Part shown: positions 34,878-45,439 of the stretch, in pieces
How positions within the stretch are numbered: position 1 is the stretch's first letter
Layout of the letters: every line of letters starts with the position of its first letter
NCBI RefSeq assembly: GCF_963576615.1
Contig: NC_088715.1
Coordinates: 51,624,007 to 51,688,006 of the forward strand
Direction: 5' to 3'
Length of the DNA: 64,000 bases
Origin: Watersipora subatra
Lineage: Eukaryota > Bryozoa > Gymnolaemata > Cheilostomatida > Watersiporidae
Made by a program: the position numbers and the translations under genes
The notes under the pieces: model-generated
Database searches by the model: none
What the model was told of the DNA's origin: nothing
What the model saw: the letters and a program-made list of their open reading frames with translations, nothing else

Positions 34878-36058
34878 TTAACCTTTTGCAGGTGGTGCGA
34901 CATTAATGTCGATATCGTACGAACTACGTATTAAGACTTACTACTGGTCTGTGTTCATTTTTTTATTCAATTAAATACGTTATAAAGTAAAAGAACACAT
35001 GTGACGACTTGAATAACTACATTTTAGACATGTATCTTTTCATTTCAACTTGTTTTGGGGCGATCGTTATTAAACGTCCTTCAATGTTTTTTTTACTCAG
35101 TAAGATACTAAGCCTTTTTCCCTGAATCGAATTTTATGCTTTTATGTGAACAAAAGGACTCGCTATTGGTCTGTGTTCGTTTTTCTATCAAATTAAATAC
35201 TTTTAAAGTAAAAGAACACATGTGAGGACTTGAATAACTATATTTTAGACATGTATCTTTTCATTTCAACTCGTTTTGGGCGATCGTTATCAATATCGAT
35301 ATGTTTTTTTACTCAGTAAGATACTAAGCCTTTTTCCCCCCGAAATGATTTTTATGCTTTACGATCGTCGTCGATGCCCTTTCTTTGTGCTTTTTTTACT
35401 TAGTGAGATCCAAGCATTGATCTCTTGAGAGCACAAAATTTTTTTTTATAATCATGGCTTCATCTTCCCAACGACCTGCTAAATCAACTCGAAGGGCCCA
35501 GTTTGTTTTGGCAGATTCTATAGTTGATGACTCAGACAATGACTCAAATTTTTCTGATGTCAATCTAATGGACTTTGACATAAGTGATGAGTCTAGTGAT
35601 GACGATGCTTCTGTTGTTGGGCCAAGGGATGGTGGAGGAGATGCAACCAGTAATTATGGGGTTTGGACTGTAATTAGAAACCTTAGCAATGACAAATGCC
35701 CCAATGTCAATGATTTTACCAGTCCCATTGTAGTTCAAGTGTGGTTCTACTTGCAAAATGCTTTATTTGTAATATAAGTACAGAATATGTTTTATTCAAC
35801 AATATAACATTATTGCAACAACAATCAAAATTTTCAATTTTCTTAAAAATTTACATGTGTAAGGGTATTTTAAATAGCTCATATAGGCACAAAGGGTGTA
35901 AAACTGTTTGTAAAATGCCTTGTTATATGATACAAACCTATCATACAACCATAGTGTAGCAAAAAAGTATCATTTCAATAAAGTTTCAAAATTTCCTTTT
36001 TTTGAAAAACCCAGGACGATCTGAAATAAGCTCAAAAACTCACCTGCAAAAGGGTTAA
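34878..36058 (+). mobile_element. piggyBac-type transposon, internally deleted (copy 2)
   Basis: It is bounded by TTAA at 34878-34881 and 36055-36058. The ends are inverted: TTAACCTTTTGCAGGTGGTG on the left; TTAACCCTTTTGCAGGTGAG from the right on the minus strand. The 5' region contains an imperfect tandem duplication of about 190-230 bp (34950-35115 and 35165-35335, for example AGTAAAAGAACACATGTGA and ACTCAGTAAGATACTAAGCC in both). It keeps the start (35454) and the Cys-rich end (to 35959) of a transposase but not the catalytic core, so it is non-autonomous. Its ends resemble those of copy 1 near 22 kb, so the two are related families. Confidence 0.85.
35454..35959 (+). pseudogene. piggyBac transposase remnant: N- and C-terminal parts only
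   Basis: From ATG 35454 the frame reads MASSSQRPAKSTRRAQFVLA and a Ser/Asp-rich acidic stretch (SIVDDSDNDSNFSD, ISDESSDDDASV), then NDKCPNVNDFTSPIVVQVW. That last stretch resembles the segment leading into the DDE domain of PGBD-type proteins. It stops at 35777. In a second frame (35741-35959) the sequence ends GCKTVCKMPCYMIQTYHTTIV-like, the typical C-x2-C-x3-C-x5-YH ending of piggyBac transposases. Several hundred codons that would hold the three catalytic aspartates are absent. It cannot be an active enzyme. Confidence 0.75.
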
Positions 36059-36654
36059 AAGAGGTCAGTTAAATATTTAGTAGCGCTGCTATTCACGTAT
36101 CTGCAAACATAAATAAACAAATAAAAGTATACCGTCTGTTGAAAATGACATGCCAATAAGTTCCCATCATTCAGAAACTTAACTGTGTGTATGAGAAAAT
36201 CATTAAAAGATCATTACATATGCACCTTCAATTAAGTCATAAAAAACAATGTGTAAACTCCAGACAAATGAAGTTTCGAAGCTTGCATAACAGCCGTTCT
36301 CACTTTATGTAAATTTGATCGAGAGCCAAATGCCCTTGAGAAGGTTACTTATAAAGAGTAAACTAGAAATAATAAATTTAAAAGCTGTTTTTTCCATAAA
36401 AATCTGCTTTATTTGTTTTTCAATGTAAAATTAATGATTAAATACAGCAAATTAAAACTAGAAAATAGATATAACATTTTCTAAACAATAATTATTCTAC
36501 CAGCATTGCAAAAGCTGATCCACAGCTTTACTTTTTCGCAAAAAAATTTGCTGCATATAATCTTTGCCTTGCCTATCTCATAACTAGTAGCATGGTTTAA
36601 AAGTTTATAGTGATGGTGTCATACAGAGTAAACATACAATCATTTTTATGTTAT
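36059..36654. other. Non-coding DNA
   Basis: Nothing recognised before the left edge of the inverted duplication. Confidence 0.5.
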
Positions 36655-36725
36655 ATTTTTCTAGATAATAAATTGTTGATGAATCGGCAGCTAGATGGTC
36701 TCTGTGTTTATATTCTAGGGTTTCC

Positions 36726-36762
36726 ATTGGCTGGATTACAAATGAGTTGATTGGGTATAAAA
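36726..36762 (+). promoter_or_regulatory. Core promoter of copy B: inverted CCAAT box and TATA box
   Basis: ATTGG at 36726-36730 and TATAAAA at 36756-36762 are 30 bp apart, and the TATA box is 85 bp before the ATG at 36841. Copy C has exactly the same spacing. The surrounding GTTGATTGGGTATAAAAAGA is identical in both. Transcription would start about 30 bp after the TATA box, near 36787 (inference). Confidence 0.7.
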
Positions 36763-36840
36763 AGATGGCCTCTTGTGCTTTTGTTCATTAGCTTGTGGTC
36801 ACAGCAAACGACTACTTACTCCTTATACAGTTACTTGTAT

Positions 36841-38007
36841 ATGAAGAGCATGAAATCTTTACTTTCAACAGATGTGTTATTGGCTATGATTGTGGTTGTT
36901 ACAGCAATGTCTATTGTAGAATCTGGTGAGTATATTTTGTATTTGTTAGTAATCTAAATTTAGCCAAACTCTAGTCTAGTGTATCTGCTCAACCCTGAGA
37001 GTGCAAAGATTTATGTGAATTTATCATTTTAGACTCATAGTTCATGCTCACACAACATTCCATATATTGAAAACACTCATTCTTCTATATTCAGCCTTCT
37101 AAATATTCCATTCTTGTAGCTCCTGCAGAGAACAGTGAAACATCCTTGGCAAGGTCAAAGAGGTTCTTTATTGACGCTGGAAGATGTTCGTTTAAGGTGA
37201 GTCGCTGTAGAACCATTGAATTTCTAATTGGCTCAGTAATATTATTAGAAATGTATTTAAAGTACCAAATATGGAAAAAAAGGGCTTGAGCTAATTTGCT
37301 AACTGCTTGTAACAAACAAAACAGGAAGTGATGTGTTTCAATTTGTAGTTGTCAATAAAATCATGATTTGTTGCAATAAAAAGAATATAAAAACTGCAAT
37401 ACCATACTCAAAATTAAAAATGTGAGCAGCCTTTAAATTTTTTTGTTATTTTAATTTTGCTAGAAGATGGTGCAAAGTTATTTAAACAGTATGACATTTT
37501 TCTTGTTAGGTACTTTGTATACACCCAAGTCAGTGTGACCAAGAGGGTGGAGAGCTCTGTATGATTTGGTACTGTGGAAGTCACTGCGCTGTACCAGAAA
37601 TAGATCCAGCTGATGTCCCTGTTCTTCAACCTAGTGACTACCAGTGTCTCAACAGGAATAATCCTGAGTAAGTCTCAAATATACATAAGTTCTTTTCGGA
37701 ATTGTCATTCTACTCAGCCGACCAAAATAATCTGTTTTTTTATATACTAGAGCGTTTATATAATAGTTTCTCTTATGAGAGAGAGGGAGGAGAGAGAGAC
37801 TTAGCTCCCTGTTATAAATCAACTTCAGTTTCACGTAATCTGCTCTATTATGTCAAAAATAGTTTTATTAAAAAGCACCTTATTACAACCTTTTTATATT
37901 TTCACAGTTGTCGAGATAGATTAAGAGCATTAAGGCAGCAAGAAAAAGAAGAAAGACAGAGAGCAAGACAGGAAAGAAGAAGACAAAGACAAGAAAGAAG
38001 AGGTTAA
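36841..38007 (+). CDS. Secreted eight-cysteine proprotein with basic tail, copy B (4 exons)
   Basis: Exons 36841-36925, 37120-37196, 37510-37667 and 37908-38007 have GT..AG introns (phases 1, 0, 2) and join to 139 codons. Residues 1-28 form a signal peptide (hydrophobic LLAMIVVVTAM). Residues 29-43 form a short propeptide ending LARSKR, a furin-type site. The mature part starts FFIDAGRC and has eight cysteines (51, 57, 63, 71, 76, 80, 100, 108; spacing 5-5-7-4-3-19-7) with the core CMIWYCGSHC. A tail of about 30 residues after Cys108 is almost only Arg, Gln, Glu and Lys and probably helical. An even cysteine number and secretion suggest four disulfides. I do not recognise the family; an antimicrobial, signalling or structural secreted peptide are all possible. 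The start is chosen at the ATG just after the expected transcription start; a second in-frame ATG is three codons on. The reading frame looks intact. Confidence 0.85.
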
Positions 38008-38712
38008 AAGTTTAAACTCACCTCAACTACCCAACTAACAGTATTCCACGAGCTTTTCACACTCAAACAAACAAATATTTCTACTAGGTTGCTACCCTAA
38101 GATTGAGTGATGGTACCTTTACTACAGTGATGGCACTCTTCTACATATAAGTAATTTAAACTCTATAAAGTGTCTTAAGAAACTTTTATATTTGCAGTAT
38201 TCACATGAGCTGGCATACATACACCCGGTTGAACATATTTGTTACATATACTTTAAATAAGTTATTGGTCAACCTACATACTGATTGAATGGTTTTCTAT
38301 TCAAAATTGTTTTATAACTTTTTACAGTTTATATTTACTTTTCATATTTTATTATATAGTATACTTATAATTTATTTAGTAGAATTTAAAAATTTAGTAG
38401 AATTTAAAAGTATACGCAAATGTATTATCTTTTATTCGGCAAAAATATAACATATTATATTCCCACTTTGACCTGAGCATAATACAATGCTACTGCTACC
38501 AAATTATCATTTTGAGTGCAAACTAGTCTGAAGCTATCAACTTGCTATAATAAAAACCTCAAAACTCCAGTCATAATAAGCATGAACAATACCATCAAAT
38601 ATGTTAAGATCATGAGAAGTTGTAAACTAAATATTAGGCTATATATTGGCACTTGTAATGAAATGTGTGCCAAGCTAATGATGGCACCAAATGAAAAAGA
38701 CAAGCTGTGACA

Positions 38713-39695
38713 AATAATTTAGTTTCATAAGACTCAGTGATTGCAAGAAGCATTGGCTCATTTGAACTTGGATTCTTCTATCACTAGATGAGCTGCATTG
38801 GACACACCATTAAAGCGTAGTGTGTCAAAGAATCCACCTTCAAGCATAGCAAAGATACTGTGCGTAATTATTTTGTTTAGGGACTTCTTTCATATAGTTT
38901 AGATTCTGATACTTGTATTTTATAGTATTTTAGCCTAGTGAGACCACCATATCATTACATACCTAAAATGCTATAGTCATATCTCAATAAATGCAGTATA
39001 AAATTACACATGACACATTAAACATTATATATGAGATATTTATAAGGTAAAGCAAAAAAGTTAAAATTGGAGTTTCTATTAATAATCACCTCTTCCCTTC
39101 TCTTAGAAGCAGTTCAATAAAAAGCAGAAAAAAGACAACTGCAGAATCGATCATGAAGATACACAGAATGTCCAACTGCTCCTCCTACTCCTACACTCAT
39201 TTCATTTCAGCCGAGTGGAATTGACTATTTCTGGAAAAGCTAGTTAACAAAACGATCATTTACAACAAAAGTTGTATAAAGTAACTCCTTAGCTCCTTGT
39301 TTGAATTGAGTTTTAAACAGGTGATAATAGACAGAAAAAACTGAAGCTTTTTGTAGAACTGAAACTTTTTGTATAGTTGATAGCTTGCGCCTATTTTAGA
39401 AGATAAATGAGTTTATAGCTCAGGAAATGAATTAGATGAGAAACACGGGGATAAAAATTGATATACGTTTCTAGTCATTTTAATAAAGGGACATTTGGTA
39501 AATAATTAATAAAAAACAACAAACTTCTGATTTTACAATAAGGGTTACTAGTTTGTGGCTGTTACAATAATTATTATCCTCACACTATCTGTCTTCTAGA
39601 ACTGTGTGGAAGGGAATATTTTTATTCATTACATTATAATGGTTGTAAAAATGTAATTATCAAAAGAACTGTTTTACTTCAATTGGTGCTAGTAA
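38713..39695. other. Spacer between duplication arms, left part
   Basis: Non-coding; nothing recognised before the SINE near 39.7 kb. Confidence 0.5.
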
Positions 39696-39918
39696 GCATA
39701 GCAGTCTGGTGCAGAGATGTCTTGTGTAAATAATTATATCCATAACTATGTACATGCAAAATGATTGAGCATCGTAGTGTGTGTATGTGCGGTAGTGTGC
39801 ATGTACGCTTTCGAATCTGAAGCTCCAGGTTTGAATCCTATGGGAAGGAACATCTTTTCTTAATGCTTTTGGCTTGGCTTCGACAAACGAACACTGCTCT
39901 TAATCTAGTAAAGATTGT
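39696..39918 (+). mobile_element. Composite tRNA-related SINE (copy 3)
   Basis: A worn head (AGTCTGGTGCAGAGATGTCT) is followed by a tRNA-like part (GCGGTAGTGTGCATGTACGC .. CCAGGTTTGAATCC) and the tail (ACGAACACTGCTCTTAATCT, AGTAAAGATT), matching copy 4 at 44.7 kb. Confidence 0.6.
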
Positions 39919-40440
39919 GAAGCTATATTAATCAATTGCTGTCTAGTACTAACCCCAGCGCTACCCAGAATTTCTGTCATATTCAATTGGACAGCCTGCA
40001 GTACACATATCATTTTGCAACTCAAATTCCTTTGCTTTTTTCACAACAACCCATGAGCAGTTCATTGAGGGCAATTGGACTTACTGCATGCGGAGTGACA
40101 TGATTGAGCATCTAATGTGTTGGGTGTTTAAGAGCCTGGTTCTCAGGAGCAAGATGAAGCTTTAAAACTGAATACTTTGGCAACCTGGCTGAATGCTCGA
40201 AGCACATTCATGCGAAGTTTTAAAAAATTCAGCAGAAAAGTTTAACAGGCAAAGCGTTCACTTGGACTGGCAGACACACCCTCATCCACCCTGATAGCAA
40301 CACTCACAATCATACCTTCACCCACACCCTCACCCACACTCACATCCATTCTTCCATCCATTCTTCCACCATGCTCACATCCACACCTACAACTACACTC
40401 ACACACACACACGCCCACACGCACACATGCATACATGCAC

Positions 40441-41398
40441 ACACTTACACCCATACTCACACCCATACTTACACCCATACTTACACCCATACTCACACCC
40501 ATACTCACACCCATACTCACACCCATACTCACACCCATACTCACACCCATACTTACACCCATACTCACACCCATACTCACACCCATACTCACACCCATAC
40601 TTACACCCATACTCACACCCATACTCACACCCATACTCACACCCATACTTACACCCATACTCACACCCATACTCACATCCATACTCACACCCATACTCAC
40701 ACCCATACTCACACCCATACTCACACCCATACTCACACCCATACTCACACCCATACTCACACCCATACTCACACCCATACTCAGACCCATACTTACACCC
40801 ATACTCACACCCATACTCACACCCATACTCACACCCATACTTACACCCATACTCACACCCATACTCACACCCATACTCACACCCATACTCACACCCATAC
40901 TCACACCCATACTCACACCCATACTTACACCCATACTCACACCCATACTCACACCCATACTCACACCCATACTTACACCCATACTCACACCCATACTCAC
41001 ACCCATACTCAGACCCATACTTACACCCATACTCACACCCATACTCACACCCATACTCACACCCATACTTACACCCATACTCACACCCATACTCACACCC
41101 ATACTTACACCCATACTCACACCCATACTCACACCCATACTCACACCCATACTTACACCCATACTCACACCCATACTCACACCCATACTCACACCCATAC
41201 TTACACCCATACTCACACCCATACTCACACCCATACTTACACCCATACTCACACCCATACTCACACCCATACTCAGACCCATACTTACACCCATACTCAC
41301 ACCCATACTCACACCCATACTCACACCCATACTCACACCCATACTCACACCCATACTCACACCCATACTCACACCCATACTCACACCCATACTCACAC
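40441..41398. repeat. 12-bp satellite array, about 80 copies, with higher-order pattern
   Basis: The unit is ACACCCATACTC. Variants are T-type (ACACCCATACTT) and D-type (AGACCCATACTT, i.e. the preceding unit ends CAG). T-type units mostly recur every fourth unit (48 bp), sometimes every third (36 bp), and each D-type unit is also T-type. The array is preceded by a CA-rich and CACCCACA-rich stretch (40270-40440). Frames stay open in several phases on both strands because 12 is divisible by three; they are not genes. Confidence 0.95.
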
Positions 41399-41399
41399 C

Positions 41400-42017
41400 T
41401 ACAAACGAACAGTGGAAAAATGTAGGAAACAGTGTAGGATTGATTCAGAAGGTACCAATAACAAAAATTATAAAATGTTAGCAATGACAAACTATATTGT
41501 AATGACATCATATTATAGATAAACAGAAAATACATAAATCAAAATATGATCAACCTACATAAAAATTGTTTTATGCACACGTAAGTTGCCAACATTAAAT
41601 AAATTTATCTTTTCTGTATAAGCTGCTTATGGCAGACCAACTATTAGATGTTTGGTTGGACCTCACAGTTGGAGCAACCGATGAGGCTTGACTTATGATT
41701 AAGTTTACGCTAGTGTGCACTTTAATAACATGTCACTTGTGATGTGAATATTTAGTGGTAGATGCCTTGAGATTACACGTACATATTGCTTGTGAAGAGT
41801 CATCACTATGCAACCACGCATGCTGTTTTGCTAGCCTATATTACCTTTAGCTTTTATATCTTTGTGCTGTAACCACACATATTTCCTGCTGTTAGTGCTA
41901 ATGAATAACTGGGAAGGCAGTTGTAACTTTGCTTGACTAGTGTACGGTAGTGTTGTTGAGTCTTATGAGTAAATAAAGAGTTGCATATTCTGACAAACAA
42001 GCTATAAGCTAAGCTAC
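41400..42017. other. Spacer between duplication arms, right part
   Basis: Non-coding, nothing recognised. Confidence 0.5.
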
Positions 42018-42185
42018 AAGTTATGGTTTATATTTTAATAACATGTCACTGTTATAGTTTGTATTTTAATAACATGTCACTGTTATAGTTTGTATTTTAA
42101 TAACATGTCACTGTTATAGTTTATATTTTAATAAAATGGGACTGTTATAGTTTATATTTTAATAACATGTCACTGTTATAATACT
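42018..42185. repeat. 31-bp tandem repeat, about 5 copies
   Basis: The unit combines AGTTTRTATTTTAATAACAT and GTCACTGTTAT. One copy has AAAATGGGACTG instead of AACATGTCACTG. Confidence 0.92.
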
Positions 42186-43041
42186 ATTTCTAAACATGAT
42201 CAATCAGTTAGACTTAGAAACAGCAATGACACATGGGCATCAGCCAAAACTTTGTTATTTCATCAAGCTCCTTTCTAACTTGGAGTTAGTTACTCATGGT
42301 TTGTACATTTCGGCCATTGCCAAAGATGGCTAAAAAGCATCAAAATGAGTTACAGTAAACACCTTGTCTTATTCATTTGGTGCCATCATTGGCTTAGCAC
42401 ACATTTCATTGCAAGTGCCAATATATATACATAGCCTAATATTTAGTATACAACTTCTCATGGTCTTGACATGTTTTATGGTATTGTTCATGCTTATTAT
42501 GGCTGCAGTTTTGAGGTTTTGATTACAACAAGTTGATAGCTGCAGACTAGTTTGCACTCAAAACAATAAGTTGCTCAGCGAGTATGCTCAGCTCAGAGTA
42601 GAAATATTATAATAATTATGGTATATTTTTGCAAAATTAAAAAGAATACACTTGCGCATACTTGTAATTTCTATTAAATAAATAATAAATATAATATACA
42701 ATAAAACATGGAAAATAAATATAAACTGTAAAAAGATAAAAAAAAGTTAAATAAAACAATTTTACCAGTTTGTAGGTTGACCCATAACATATTTAAAGTA
42801 TATGTAATAAATATGTGCAACCGGGTTTGTGTATGCCAGTTCATATGAATACTGAAAATATAAAAGTTTCCTAAGATACTTTGTAAAGTTTTTAAATTAA
42901 TGATAAATAGAAAAAAGTGAAGTCACTGTGGGAAAGGTACTCAATCTTAAGGTAGTAACCTGGTAAAAATAATTTAGTTCGTTTGAGTGTGAAAAGCTAG
43001 TGGAATACTGTTAATTGGGTAGTTGAGGTGAGTTTAAACTT

Positions 43042-44170
43042 TTAACCTCTTCTTCTTTCTTGTCTGGCTCTTCTTCTTTCCTGTCTTGCTCTTTGTCTTT
43101 CTTCTTTTTCTCGCTGCCTTAATTCTCTTAAATCATCTCTGCAACTGTGAAAATATAAAAATATTGTAATAAAATGCTTTTTTAATAAAATAATTATTTT
43201 TGACATAATTGAGCAGATTACATAAACTTGGGTTGTAAGAAAAACCGATTACTTTGGTTGGCCGAGTAGAAAAAAATTCAGAAAAGAGCTTGTGCATATT
43301 TGAAACTTACTCAGGATTATGCCAGTTGGTACACGGGTGGTCAAGAGTTGGGTCAAAAACAGGCACATCAGCTGGATCTACTTCTGGTACAGCGCAATGA
43401 CTTCCACAATACCAAATCATACAAAGTTCTCCGGCCTCTTGGTCACACTGACTTGGGTGTATACAAAGTATCTACAATAAGAAAATTTCTCTCCTGTTGA
43501 AATAACTTTGCACCATTTTTTAGCTAACTTGAATTAACAACAATTTCTAAAGGTTGCTCACATTTTTAATTTTGAGTATGGTTTTGCAGTTTTCGTATTG
43601 TTTTCATTACAACAAATCAGGATATCATTGACAGCCCCAAATTGAAGCACATAACTTTCTATTTTGTTGGTTAAAAACAGTTAGAAGTTTAGCTCAACTC
43701 ATTGATTTCCTTATTTGGTACTATAAATATTTTTCTAATAATATTACTGAGCCAATTGGAAATTCAATGGTTTTACAGCGACTCACCTTAAACGAACATC
43801 TTCCAGCGTCAATAAAGAACCTCTTTGACCTTGCCAAGGATGTATCACTGTTTTCGGCAGGAGCTACAAGAATAGATGGAATATTTAGAAGGCTGAATAT
43901 AGAAGAATGAGTCTTTTCAATATATGACATGTTGTGTACCGCAAACAGAGAAGTATTAGAGAGCATGAACTAAGGGTCTAAAATGATAAATCCACATTAA
44001 TCTTTGCACTCTCAAAGATTGAGCAGATAAGCTAGACGAGAGTTTGAATAAATTTAGAGTACTAACAGATAGAAAATCTACTCACCAGATTCTACAATAG
44101 ACATTGCTGTAACAACCACAATCATAGACAATAGCACATCTGTTGAAAGTAAAGATTTCATGCTGTTCAT
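43042..44170 (-). CDS. Secreted eight-cysteine proprotein with basic tail, copy C (4 exons)
   Basis: Exons on the minus strand are 44170-44086, 43863-43787, 43471-43311 and 43144-43042, with GT..AG introns in the same phases (1, 0, 2) as copy B, joining to 141 codons. The signal peptide (MNSMKSLLSTDVLLSMIVVV), propeptide with SKR site and first six cysteines are almost identical to copy B. The segment after the sixth cysteine differs strongly: VFDPTLDHPCTNWHNP here against VLQPSDYQCLNRNNP in copy B, so cysteine 7 is one residue later. The tail again is Arg/Glu/Gln-rich (REKEERQRARQERRRARQER) and one residue longer. Intact frame, canonical splice sites and a conserved promoter suggest a functional gene. 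It points toward copy B (tail to tail). Function unknown. Confidence 0.85.
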
Positions 44171-44248
44171 ATACAGGTAACTGTATAAGTAATAAGTAGT
44201 CGTTTGCTGTTACCACAAGCTAATGAACATAAACATACGAGGCAATCT

Positions 44249-44285
44249 TTTTATACCCAATCAACTCAGTTGTCAGCCAGCCAAT
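44249..44285 (-). promoter_or_regulatory. Core promoter of copy C: inverted CCAAT box and TATA box
   Basis: On the minus strand TATAAAA occupies 44255-44249 and the ATTGG box 44285-44281, 30 bp apart and 85 bp from TATA to the ATG at 44170, the same geometry as copy B. Confidence 0.7.
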
Positions 44286-44554
44286 AGAAACTACAATATA
44301 AACGCAAAGACTATCTAGCTGCCAATTTATTATTCAGAAAAAATAACTTCCTGTGAAAGCTTCCCAAAACAGAGAATTACTTGTTGGTTTAGCGTATTAG
44401 CACGGCACTACTCAAATGACTCAATGGTAGGCGTAACCAGGATGAATTATTCTTTCTTACCATTTACTTATAGAAGCAAGTTTAGTTTATTCTAACTACA
44501 AGGACTGATTGAAGTGAACCCTTACACTTTTGAGGATGTCCTTTATCATGACTA

Positions 44555-44790
44555 GTCCACTTACCAGTCCCGCGCACTGTGAGAGATCATCATGAGTAAT
44601 CAGTATATGGAGAATTACCCACGAAACTATTGGGTCTCCCCAGTGATGTAATGGTAGTGCGCTATTCTTTGAAAGTTACATCCAGTTCAATTCTCATGCG
44701 AGGCAATCTTTTTTCTAAGCGCTATAGGCATGGCTACGGACAGGTGTACGAACACTGCTCTTATTATAGTAAAGGTTGTATCGTCACACG
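44555..44790 (+). mobile_element. Composite tRNA-related SINE (copy 4)
   Basis: Head CAGTCCCGCGCACTGTGAGA then GATCATCATGAGTAATCAGT. tRNA-like part CCCCAGTGATGTAATGGTAG, TGCGC .. CAGTTCAATTCTC. Tail ACGAACACTGCTCTTATTAT then AGTAAAGGTT. This is the most complete-looking copy and a good reference for the family. Confidence 0.7.
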
Positions 44791-45254
44791 AAAGCTTTGT
44801 CATATCTTTTCTTTTTTTGATGTTAAAGTGGCTAGCATCTTCTCATTTATCAAACAAATTTATTTTGGATCAGTGTGGCTTAGTGTATAATTTGAGGCTA
44901 GTGCATTGATTAGAAGTTCTCAAAACATTTTTGGCAGTCGGCAGTGGCAGTCGGAGTGGCAGTTAGCCAACATTACCGGAAAGAAGGGAGGAGATTGGCA
45001 CAGGTAGGTATTTTAATATTCGAAGACTAGGATAACAAGACGTTTGTTTTTCTTTGTAGTGTATGGCGCCATCTTGAAGTTTTGACAAGTTCTGTTGTGA
45101 ATAGATTCAGCTCCTGAAGTGTTTGTTTTGTGGTAAAACAGTGCATTGGCAATGAGCCAGGTAGCTCATTACTAGTTGCTATGTTTTACTAGTAACTTTT
45201 TATGAATGAGGTAAAACTTTGATAGTAAGTCAGCTACCTGAGAGGGCTGAGGTC

Positions 45255-45302
45255 ATGTGATATGTCATGTTATGTCATGTCATGTCATGTCATGTCATGT
45301 CA
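45255..45302. repeat. (CATGT)n pentanucleotide repeat
   Basis: About nine units of TCATG with one interruption. Confidence 0.9.
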
Positions 45303-45439
45303 TACTTCTTAGCCAATTAGCAGAAGTTTCTATTCCAATCTCAGGTATATTCTCATTTACAAACAAGCAACTTGATATTTCTTTGAAGTCTGTAACTAAT
45401 TAGCCTATAGTGATGGAATTTTGTGTCCAATAAAATATC

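Larger units (their letters stand above)
36655..38712 (+). repeat. Left arm of a large inverted duplication
   Basis: This arm of about 2.05 kb matches the reverse complement of about 42360-44345 through promoter, four exons, introns and about 700 bp of 3' flank. Landmarks: AATAAATTG and GGCAGCTAGAT at the outer edge, GTTGATTGGGTATAAAAAGA at the promoter, and TGATGGCACCAAATGAA at the inner edge. Introns carry more differences and indels than exons. Confidence 0.9.
42360..44345 (-). repeat. Right arm of the large inverted duplication
   Basis: Reverse-complement match to 36655-38712. The arm contains copy C of the gene and its flanks. The two inner edges are about 3.65 kb apart, so the structure is an inverted repeat with a long spacer. 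Confidence 0.9.

Noticed and set aside
38516-38710. Small frame conserved in both duplication arms (also 42369-42557 on the minus strand)
   Set aside because: Both arms keep a 60-codon frame, but changes between the arms show no visible bias to synonymous sites, the start is not a conserved ATG in this arm, and it lies in the 3' flank. Conservation is explained by recent duplication.
40441-41398. Interstitial telomeric repeat
   Set aside because: The unit ACACCCATACTC is not TTAGGG/CCCTAA or a simple variant of it.
40242-41535. Frames of 330-384 codons on both strands
   Set aside because: They cover the 12-bp array; a period divisible by three keeps several phases open. The peptides are pure repeats (HPYS, TPIL, MGVS, CEYG).
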